From Chloroflexi bacterium UBA6077 (GTDB taxonomy: Bacteria; Chloroflexota; UBA6077): a stretch of DNA of 51,637 nucleotides. The notes under the pieces were generated by a model. The model saw only the letters and a list, made by a program, of their open reading frames with translations, was not told where the DNA came from and searched no databases. The DNA lies in contig DIXP01000070.1 of NCBI GenBank assembly GCA_002436065.1, positions 1-51,637 of the forward strand, written 5' to 3'. This document shows positions 24,872 through 31,751 of this stretch, piece by piece. The first letter of the stretch is position 1. Every line of letters begins with the position of its first letter. The translations under genes were made by a program, and so were the position numbers.

Positions 24872-26527
24872 TTAAGGCCTCCCGTAAGTCATCGGTATCG
24901 GTTTGTGGCTGACCTTGATCCCATCCCCTTCCTTCTGGAGCACCACGAACTTGAGCCAGTTCTCGTCGTCTCGGGTTGGGTACTCCTTCCGCTCGAAGTA
25001 GGGTAGGTGGCGGCTCTCCTTCCGCTCCAGGGAGGCGACCACGACCATCCGGGCGGTGTCCAGCAGGCTCAGCATCTCGGCGCAGCGATACGCCTCGTGC
25101 CCGTCTCGGGCCACCAACTGCTCTCCGGCGATTGCCGCGAGTTCCTCCACCTTCCTCAGAGCGAAGCGCAGCCCGCTCTCGGAACGAGGCCGCTCCACCT
25201 GCTCGGACATGACCTGCTGGAGGATCCCCTGCACCTCCTGCCAGGTCACTCCCTCCTGGCGCTGGAGCGGAGCCTGTAGGCGCTGTAGTTCCGCAGCGAT
25301 CTGCTCCTGGATTACCTCGCCGTGGGACACGTCGGTAGAGTAGGCCCCCGCCGTCTCCCCGGCCTTCCAGCCCATCGTCACCGCGCCGGGCATGCCGGCC
25401 TCGGCCACGCCGCCCATGGCATCCCCTGCGGCGTACAGCCCGGGCAGGCTGGCGTTGCCGTACTTATCGATCACCAGGCCGCTCCTGCCGTCACGCACGT
25501 CGTACTCGGTGATCCCCACGGCCAGTCGGAGGGGCTTGCGGAACTTGCCGGTCTTCTGGAGGTACTCCAGGAACATCGGAACCTCGTTCCCTAGCCCCAT
25601 CTCCGTCCATTGCCAGTTCTCATCCGGAATGGTGGAGGTGTCCACGAATAGCGGCCCGTTGCCCTGTTCCACCTCTCGGAGGAAGTTGGCTGCGAAGAGG
25701 AAGCGCAGGTGGGTCTGGGAGAAGGGCTCGCCCTTCACGTTGACCAGCTTCCCGCCCACAGAGGTGAAATTGCCTATGCTACCTGGCCGGAAGGACTTGG
25801 GGGCCGCCGTTCCCTCGGAGAACTCCATGCAGGTCAGCTGCGCGCCCGCCTGGAAGGCCATGGAGAAGCCGTCGCCCGTATCCGATGGCGAGCAGAAGGT
25901 GCTGAAGGCCCGACCCGAGGGGGTGCGGTAGAAGCGAGTGGCGCCGCCGGTGGTGACGATCACCGCCTTGGCCTGGATGGCCGTGAGGGCCTGCTCGCGG
26001 TGGTTAAGCACCAGGGCGCCCACAACCCGGCCCTGCTCGTCGGTGAGCAGGCGGGTGGCCATGGCTCGCTCCATGATCCTGACCTTGCGCTTGCGGGCCT
26101 CGTCGGTCATCACCCGCTTGATGGCCTTACCCGCGAAGTGAATGCTCAGCTCGTAGGGATAGATGAAAGGCTCACGGACCCAGCGGAACTTGCCGTTGTC
26201 GGCGCGCATCGGCACACCCCACCGCTCCAGGTCCAGCACCCGCTCGAAGCTCTCCGAGACGATGGTGTGGAGTATATCCTGGTCTACCAGATACTCCACG
26301 TTCTCGGAGTACTTCTTCACCAACTCCTCGGCGGTCACGCCCTTGTCCGGCGGGAGGGTCCAGAAATGGTCAAGTCCGGTGGCGGCACAGCCGCTACGTT
26401 CCGGCTTGGCCTTCTCCACGAGGGTCACGTCCACCGGGTACTCGGCCGCCTTGATGGCTGCCATACAGCCGGCAAGGCCACCGCCCAGCACCAGGACGTC
26501 TGTCCGCAGGGATCGTTGTTCCAACAT
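24872..26527 (-). CDS. AprA-like FAD-dependent oxidoreductase (fumarate reductase/APS reductase alpha superfamily)
   Basis: A 551-aa flavoprotein. The N-terminal FAD motif is VLGGGLAGCMAA, a second FAD-contact segment is LPGLYAAGDAMGG, and a helical C-terminal domain follows, as in APS reductase alpha and succinate dehydrogenase flavoproteins. The capping-domain substrate residues of fumarate reductase and the EN-R-F-P segment of true AprA are not evident, so the reaction is unknown. It heads a tight three-gene operon with the ferredoxin (1-base gap) and the class V aminotransferase. GGGAGG lies ten bases before the ATG. A structured leader and a weak minus-strand -10 (TATACT, 26748-26753) lie upstream. 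Confidence 0.87.
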   Translation of the reverse strand: MLEQRSLRTDVLVLGGGLAGCMAAIKAAEYPVDVTLVEKAKPERSGCAATGLDHFWTLPPDKGVTAEELVKKYSENVEYLVDQDILHTIVSESFERVLDLERWGVPMRADNGKFRWVREPFIYPYELSIHFAGKAIKRVMTDEARKRKVRIMERAMATRLLTDEQGRVVGALVLNHREQALTAIQAKAVIVTTGGATRFYRTPSGRAFSTFCSPSDTGDGFSMAFQAGAQLTCMEFSEGTAAPKSFRPGSIGNFTSVGGKLVNVKGEPFSQTHLRFLFAANFLREVEQGNGPLFVDTSTIPDENWQWTEMGLGNEVPMFLEYLQKTGKFRKPLRLAVGITEYDVRDGRSGLVIDKYGNASLPGLYAAGDAMGGVAEAGMPGAVTMGWKAGETAGAYSTDVSHGEVIQEQIAAELQRLQAPLQRQEGVTWQEVQGILQQVMSEQVERPRSESGLRFALRKVEELAAIAGEQLVARDGHEAYRCAEMLSLLDTARMVVVASLERKESRHLPYFERKEYPTRDDENWLKFVVLQKEGDGIKVSHKPIPMTYGRP

Positions 26528-26572
26528 AGCTTAGCGACCTCCCAACCCACTGGTCAGAATGGCTCTATGATC

Positions 26573-26628
26573 GAGCAGCAACGAGCAGCCAAGCTCCACT
26601 TCAGACTGCTGCTCAATCTCTGAAGTGG
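26573..26628 (-). promoter_or_regulatory. Structured leader of the AprA-like operon with competing or pseudoknotted stems
   Basis: A perfect 10-bp stem (26596-26605 with 26619-26628) lies 70-100 bases before the AprA-like start. Its loop holds TGCTGCTC (26607-26614). This is complementary to GAGCAGCA at 26573-26580 and, over seven bases, to a second copy at 26583-26589. The topology allows a pseudoknot or alternative folding near the ribosome-binding site. It matches no riboswitch class I recognise. Confidence 0.4.
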
Positions 26629-26838
26629 GAGCACACCAAAGGCTCAATCCAAGTGACAAAAGGGGAGCAATCGCGGCACCCAGACCGCCCCTGTCCTCGG
26701 AGACAGCCCCGGGGATGGAGGGGGTCAACGGTAATTGAACAGCGCGTAGTATAGCGCATCTGTGTCTCTGCTTCACCCCTTATATATGTAGATACACCCG
26801 TATCTCGTCGTACAATGCGACAGCGGAGGTGAAGATCA

Positions 26839-26973
26839 ATGGAAGGACCGCTGAGCCACGTTGGATACTGGGTTAGCAACTTGGATGAGGCTTTGGAACC
26901 CTACTGCACCCTTCTGAGTGGACGGGTGGAGTGCAGGATCGTCTCGCCCCACACCGGAAAATTGAAGAATTAG
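26839..26973 (+). pseudogene. Truncated VOC/glyoxalase-fold gene (methylmalonyl-CoA epimerase-like N-terminus)
   Basis: A 44-aa frame begins with ATG at 26839, six bases after a strong GGAGGTGA site. The protein opens with LSHVGYWVSNLDEAL, then a Tyr and LLSG, the first beta-alpha unit and metal-binding His of VOC-fold enzymes. It stops at 26971-26973 after about a third of one domain, and no continuation is visible downstream before the surface-protein gene. A TACAAT box sits at 26811-26816. It looks like a recent truncation of a working gene, divergent from the AprA-like operon. Confidence 0.55.
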
Positions 26974-27126
26974 TCACTCACCCCCAACCACCCTGTCAAC
27001 TCCCCGTCATTCCGTTTCCTCAGTATTAGGATCGGCACTCGGATGTTATGACCTGCCGAGACTGCCGGGCCGGGAGAAGGATACGGGGCAAAACCGTAAC
27101 CATTAGAAGGGTATGGGGGCCAAGCC

Positions 27127-28620
27127 ATGAATTGGCAGCGAGTTTCCTGGATCGCGAGTATCCTGCTACTGATGTTGGGTTCCGCGGGCATCGAACTGTC
27201 CCAAGAGCACTCAGCCCTTGCCCAGTCTGCCCCGACCTCGACTGCCATCGCCACCAATACGGCCACCAGAGCCCCCACCGTCACCAACACACCCACCAAC
27301 ACACCCACACCCACCAGAACGCCGACAAACACGGTGACGCGGCGCATCGCGCCGACGTCTACAGCAACCCCTGACCCCACTTTTAGGGTCACAGTGGAGT
27401 CCGATTCTCCGACCTCCTTCCCCGGCGCCACCATAAACTACAAGGCGGTCTTGACCCTCGGTAGTCGTCGGGACAACGTGACACTGCAAGTCATCATGAC
27501 TAATTACCTCTACCTTGTCTCGGGTTCCAGCCGGCTCAACGGTGTACCGATCGCCGACCCGGCTACCACAATGATGACCAATTGGCGAAACGAGTATCTA
27601 TACTCCCTGGGAACTTTGGAGGCCGGCCGGTACGAATTGGAGGTGCAGGGATTCGTAAATCCCACCAATCCGGAGCACAACTGCAGCCTGAGGATGACTT
27701 TCGAGGTCCATCTTGGGCAAGGCAGTCAGGTATTTGCGCAGGCCACCACCACGACGGATACGAAGTGCCTTACCGCGACACCCACCAATACGGCCACTTC
27801 CACGTCGACGCCAACCGGCACGCCAACAGAGACGCCAACGCCAACTAGCACCCCAACGAAAACGCCAACCGCCACCAACACGCCAACTGAGACACCCACG
27901 GCAACCAGCACCGCCACTTCCACGTCGACGCCCACGCCAACCGGTACGCCGGCCGAGACGCCGACGCCAACCGCCACCAATACGCCAACCGCCACCAATA
28001 CGCCAACCGTCACCAATACGCCAACAGAGACGGCATCACCCACTCCGCCAGAAACGCCGACGCTCACCAACACGCCAACAGAGACGCCGGTAGCGACAAA
28101 TACGCCAACAGAGACGCCGACGCCGACCAGCACACCGGAAGAGGTGCCAACTCCGACCGCAACGGAGACATCGAACGAGACGCCCACGGTCACTCCAACA
28201 GAGACGGTTACACCCACGGTGACGGGCACGCCGTCCACGACGACTCCCACGTCCACAGCCACGCCAGACGACGGGGACGATGGGGATGACGGGGACGATG
28301 GGGATGGCGAGGATGACACACCTACACCTACGCCAACAGCGACCAACACGGCTACTCCGACCCCCACCAGCACTCCCATAGTGACCCCGGAGGTGCTGGG
28401 TGCTGAGCCCCAGCCGCAGCCCACTGTTACCGAAGCCACCCCGCTACCGGCCAGCCCGACTCCGGAGGAGCCGGTGGCGGTCGGGGCAGCGCCCCAGCCT
28501 TCCAGCCTGCCCTCCGCGGGTGAAGGTAGCAGCACGGATTACCAATGGTGGGCAATGGTAGGAATACTGCTGCTGACAGCGGGCCTACTGGTAAGACCGA
28601 AAGGCCGGTCCTCCTACTGA
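27127..28620 (+). CDS. Secreted Thr/Pro-repeat surface protein with LPxAG-type C-terminal anchor
   Basis: A 497-aa exported protein. A signal peptide covers about residues 1-35, followed by a short Thr/Pro stretch. A folded beta-rich domain, like those that decorate bacterial surfaces, spans about 85-205. A long TPT/TET/TNT low-complexity stalk then runs to about 435, interrupted by an Asp/Gly run (DDGDDGDDGDD) near 380-395. The C-terminus reads LPSAGEG, then a hydrophobic helix and the basic tail RPKGRSSY, the layout of a sortase-type sorting signal with Ala in place of Thr. No sortase gene is in the window. A cell-surface stalk or adhesin role is inferred. Confidence 0.85.
   Translation: MNWQRVSWIASILLLMLGSAGIELSQEHSALAQSAPTSTAIATNTATRAPTVTNTPTNTPTPTRTPTNTVTRRIAPTSTATPDPTFRVTVESDSPTSFPGATINYKAVLTLGSRRDNVTLQVIMTNYLYLVSGSSRLNGVPIADPATTMMTNWRNEYLYSLGTLEAGRYELEVQGFVNPTNPEHNCSLRMTFEVHLGQGSQVFAQATTTTDTKCLTATPTNTATSTSTPTGTPTETPTPTSTPTKTPTATNTPTETPTATSTATSTSTPTPTGTPAETPTPTATNTPTATNTPTVTNTPTETASPTPPETPTLTNTPTETPVATNTPTETPTPTSTPEEVPTPTATETSNETPTVTPTETVTPTVTGTPSTTTPTSTATPDDGDDGDDGDDGDGEDDTPTPTPTATNTATPTPTSTPIVTPEVLGAEPQPQPTVTEATPLPASPTPEEPVAVGAAPQPSSLPSAGEGSSTDYQWWAMVGILLLTAGLLVRPKGRSSY
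27775..28385 (+). repeat. Coding low-complexity Thr/Pro codon repeats
   Basis: Degenerate tandem ACN-CCN-ACN units (for example ACGCCAACN-type nonamers) fill most of this interval within the surface-protein gene. It includes a GATGGGGAC-type acidic patch at about 28266-28310. The repeats produce long open frames on other strands, which are artefacts. Copy number probably varies among strains by recombination or slippage. Confidence 0.8.
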
Positions 28621-28636
28621 CAGCACCCCTTTCATA

Positions 28637-28670
28637 GGCCGGGCCCGCTGGCGCGCCAGCGGGCCCGGCC
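28637..28670 (+). terminator. 34-base perfect palindrome after the surface-protein gene
   Basis: Bases 28637-28653 and 28654-28670 are exact reverse complements with no central spacer, all but three base pairs being G-C. The palindrome lies 17 bases after the stop codon and is followed by TCCTCTCTC. It should form a very stable hairpin that ends transcription of the surface-protein gene, though an uninterrupted 34-base palindrome is more than a terminator needs. Confidence 0.75.
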
Positions 28671-28757
28671 TCCTCTCTCAACGCCATCACCACCCCTGCC
28701 TTCCTTTTATATGGACATAGGACGTGGTAAAATAGGATTGTGCAAGGATCTGACATC

Positions 28758-29690
28758 GTGAGGGACAATCAGCGCGGGTTAGCGGGTGTCATAGACACCC
28801 TGTCCGCGGGGTACACTACCGTCAACAGGTATCCCTGGATCATAGCCATTCCCGTTCTGCTGGATCTCTTCTTCTGGCTTGGACACCACCTCACCCTGGC
28901 ACCTCTGGTACATCGGAGCTTGGGACTCATGCAGGTCCCGGCCAATCTGCCTGTGGAGATGCTGCAGCCGTACCAGGAGTACCGGGAGGCGTTGGCCCAG
29001 GCGGGCGAGAGCTTCAACCTGTTCTCCCTGCTGGTGAGCCACTTTCCAAGTATTCCAAGCCTGATGGCCGCCAGGGAGGGGTTGGGGCCAGAGCTAGCCC
29101 TTTCTGAACCCTGGGTAGCCCTACTGCTCTCTCTCGTGTTGCCAGTGGTTGGCATTTGGCTCGCGTCGCTGTACTACGTGGGCATCGGCCGGCAGGTGAA
29201 AGGAGGCACGGAGGGCACTGGCCGGCTGTGGAGAAGGGTCTGGCGAAGCTGGGGGCGGCTCCTGGGCTTCCTCCTGTTGATGCTGGGGGTTATCCTGCTC
29301 TTTGGCTTGCCCGTGGCCTTGCTGACCGTGCTGGCAGCGGCGATCAACCTGGCCTTGATCGGTATCCTGGGCTCGTTCGTCTGGGCTGCTATCCTGTGGG
29401 CGCAGTTCTACCTGTTCTTTGTGGTGGATGCCATGGTGATCAGCGACGTGGGTCCGCTCCAGGCAATACGCAACAGCGTGGCGGTGGTCCGATTCAACCT
29501 TCGGTCGGCCCTGGGGCTGGTGGTGCTGGCCTACGTGATCATGCTGGGCATGCCCATTGTGTGGGACGCCGTGGCTCAGGGTCCCTTCGGGACCATCGCC
29601 GCCGTCCTGGGCAACGCATACATTACCACTGGTCTGGCAGCAGCCAGCATGATCTACTACCGCGACCGAATAGAGAAGTTGTCGAGTTGA
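28758..29690 (+). CDS. Predicted multi-pass integral membrane protein, unknown function
   Basis: A 310-aa protein with about six predicted membrane helices: one near residues 25-50, a soluble loop of about 70 residues, then helices from about 120 onward. The later half (IGILGSFVWAAILW, FFVVDAMVISD, AIRNSVAVVRFN) recalls membrane domains of the YIP1/glycerophosphodiesterase-membrane type, but I do not assign a family. The GTG at 28758 has AAGGA nine bases upstream. Another GTG at 28740 lies seven bases after a TAAAAT box and could be a leaderless start. It precedes gyrB by 42 bases on the same strand. Confidence 0.75.
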   Translation: MRDNQRGLAGVIDTLSAGYTTVNRYPWIIAIPVLLDLFFWLGHHLTLAPLVHRSLGLMQVPANLPVEMLQPYQEYREALAQAGESFNLFSLLVSHFPSIPSLMAAREGLGPELALSEPWVALLLSLVLPVVGIWLASLYYVGIGRQVKGGTEGTGRLWRRVWRSWGRLLGFLLLMLGVILLFGLPVALLTVLAAAINLALIGILGSFVWAAILWAQFYLFFVVDAMVISDVGPLQAIRNSVAVVRFNLRSALGLVVLAYVIMLGMPIVWDAVAQGPFGTIAAVLGNAYITTGLAAASMIYYRDRIEKLSS

Positions 29691-29732
29691 GGAGCGGGCT
29701 GGCATGCTCCTTCAATCCGAGGTAAAACAGTT

Positions 29733-31643
29733 ATGATCCGTGAATCCGAGAGCTACTCAGGCTCCGATATCCAGGTACTGGAAGGGCTGGAGGCCGTCCG
29801 CCGACGGCCCGGCATGTACATAGGCAGCACCGACTACCGTGGCCTTCACCACCTTGTCTACGAGGTCGTGGACAACAGCGTGGACGAGGCCCTGGCGGGC
29901 TACTGCGATTTGATCCAGGTCACCATGCACGCCGACGGCAAGGTGAGCGTGGAGGACAACGGTCGGGGCATCCCTGTAGATATCCAGCCCCAGATGGGCA
30001 AGTCTGCACTGGAGGTGGTGATGACCATCCTCCACGCCGGCGGTAAGTTCGGCGGCGAGGCATACAAAGTCTCAGGGGGGCTCCACGGTGTTGGCGTTTC
30101 GGTGGTTAACGCCCTCTCCAGCTGGATGCGCTCCGAGGTCCGGAAGGGCGGGTATCTCTATGCTCAGGAGTACGTCCGAGGCGTGCCCCAGGGGCCGGTG
30201 GAGCGGATCGGTACCGCGGAGGGACACGGCACCAAGCAGACCTTCCTGGCCGATACCACCATCTTCGAGAACCTGGATTACAGCTTCGATACCCTGGCCC
30301 AGCGCTTCCGTGAGATGGCCTACCTAACCAAGGGGTTGCGAATTAAGTTCGTCGATGAGCGATCGGACAAGGAGCTCTCCTTCTACTTCGAGGGGGGGGT
30401 GGTCTCCTTCGTCCGCCACCTGAACAAGAACAGAGCAGTGCTCTACCCGATGCCGATCTACATCGAGAAGCAGGTGAACGGCACCAGCGTCGAGGTGGCG
30501 CTCCAGTACAATGACGGCTATTCCGAGTCGGTGTTCTCCTTCGCCAACAACATCAACACCGTGGACGGAGGGACCCACCTAACCGGCTTCCGGACCGCCC
30601 TCACCCGCAGCCTGAACGACTACGCCCGCAAGGCGAACATCATCAAGGAGGCTGATTCCAGCCTCTCGGGCGAGGATGTGCGGGAGGGCCTCACTGCCAT
30701 CATCAGCGTGAAGCTGGGCGAGCCCCAGTTCGAGGGCCAGACCAAGGCCAAGCTTGGCAACGCCGAGGTGCGTAACCAGGTGGAGTCGGCCGTGGCCGAA
30801 GGGCTCCAGCAGTACCTGGATGAGCATCCCACCGAGGCCCGCAGGATCATAGAAAAGTGCCTAACCGCCTCCAGGGCCAGGGAAGCCGCCCGCAAGGCGA
30901 GGGATCTGGTGATCCGGAAGGGCGCCCTGGAGGGGATGACCCTCCCCGGCAAGCTGGCGGACTGCTCGGAGAAGGATCCGGCCGGTTCGGAGCTATACAT
31001 CGTCGAGGGCGACTCCGCGGGAGGTTCCGCCAAGCAGGGACGGGATCGCCGCTTCCAGGCCATCCTCCCGCTGCGGGGCAAGATCCTTAACGTGGAGCGG
31101 GCCCGGCCGGATCGGATGCTGGCCAGCGAGGAGATCCGGGCCATCATCACGGCGCTGGGGACCGGCATCGGCGAGAAGTTCAATCTGGACAAGCTGCGCT
31201 ACCACCGGGTGATCCTGATGTCCGATGCCGATGTGGACGGCTCGCACATCCGGACGCTGCTCCTGACCTTCTTTTTCCGGCACATGTCGGACCTGGTGGA
31301 CAGGGGCCACCTGTACATAGCCCAGCCTCCGCTATTCCGAGTGAGCGCCGGCAAGGAGTCCCGCTGGGTTTACAGCGACAAGGAGAAGGACGTCGTGATG
31401 AAGGAGTTGGGTGGCAACGGCAAGGAGCCCTCCATCCAGCGCTACAAGGGTCTCGGCGAGATGAACCCGGAGCAGCTCTGGGAGTCCACGATGAACCCGG
31501 AGACGCGGACGATCCTCCAGGTAAACGTGGAGGACGCTGTAGCCGCGGATGAGGTGTTCGACATGCTGATGGGGGACCAGGTGCCCCCTCGCAAACGCTT
31601 TATCCAAACCCACGCCAAGGACGTCCGCAACCTGGACGTGTAG
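29733..31643 (+). CDS. gyrB: DNA gyrase subunit B
   Basis: A 636-aa type IIA topoisomerase ATPase subunit; with GyrA it introduces negative supercoils. The GHKL ATPase domain shows RRRPGMYIGS, the catalytic Glu and Asn in YEVVDNSVDEA, and the GGLHGVG loop. The TOPRIM domain has EGDSAGG and the metal-binding DADVDGSH, and the C-terminus has RYKGLGEMN. The phrase PLRGKILNVE favours GyrB over ParE. Length is that of short GyrB proteins without the enterobacterial insert. gyrA is not in the window. Confidence 0.95.
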   Translation: MIRESESYSGSDIQVLEGLEAVRRRPGMYIGSTDYRGLHHLVYEVVDNSVDEALAGYCDLIQVTMHADGKVSVEDNGRGIPVDIQPQMGKSALEVVMTILHAGGKFGGEAYKVSGGLHGVGVSVVNALSSWMRSEVRKGGYLYAQEYVRGVPQGPVERIGTAEGHGTKQTFLADTTIFENLDYSFDTLAQRFREMAYLTKGLRIKFVDERSDKELSFYFEGGVVSFVRHLNKNRAVLYPMPIYIEKQVNGTSVEVALQYNDGYSESVFSFANNINTVDGGTHLTGFRTALTRSLNDYARKANIIKEADSSLSGEDVREGLTAIISVKLGEPQFEGQTKAKLGNAEVRNQVESAVAEGLQQYLDEHPTEARRIIEKCLTASRAREAARKARDLVIRKGALEGMTLPGKLADCSEKDPAGSELYIVEGDSAGGSAKQGRDRRFQAILPLRGKILNVERARPDRMLASEEIRAIITALGTGIGEKFNLDKLRYHRVILMSDADVDGSHIRTLLLTFFFRHMSDLVDRGHLYIAQPPLFRVSAGKESRWVYSDKEKDVVMKELGGNGKEPSIQRYKGLGEMNPEQLWESTMNPETRTILQVNVEDAVAADEVFDMLMGDQVPPRKRFIQTHAKDVRNLDV

Positions 31644-31674
31644 AGGCACCGCAGGATTTTCGAGATGTCTTGCT

Positions 31675-31705
31675 TGTGGTCAGAGTACAAAGGGCTCTGG
31701 CCACA
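31675..31705 (+). terminator. Hairpin between gyrB and the accessory gene cluster
   Basis: Arms 31675-31685 and 31695-31705 pair over 11 positions with one mismatch. The hairpin lies about 30 bases after the gyrB stop and about 45 bases before the next start. It may end gyrB transcription or attenuate read-through. No U-tract follows. Confidence 0.4.
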
Positions 31706-31751
31706 GCCATTTATGGTGAGTACTCGCGAAGCAAGGGAAAGGAGGCACCAA

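Noticed and set aside
24661..26527. Canonical APS reductase AprAB
   Set aside because: The ferredoxin subunit is about half the size of AprB and lacks its tail, true AprA substrate-site segments are not evident, and sat or qmo genes are not adjacent.
26640..26700. T-box-like GGGTGCCGCG stretch on the minus strand upstream of the AprA-like gene
   Set aside because: The core lacks several bases of the T-box consensus, no specifier loop or terminator/antiterminator pair is visible, and the operon is not an aminoacyl-tRNA synthetase or clear amino acid biosynthesis unit.
27726..28535. 269-aa Val/Gly-rich minus-strand open frame
   Set aside because: It is the antisense of the Thr/Pro codon repeats, which rarely give stops; it has no start signal or protein family features.
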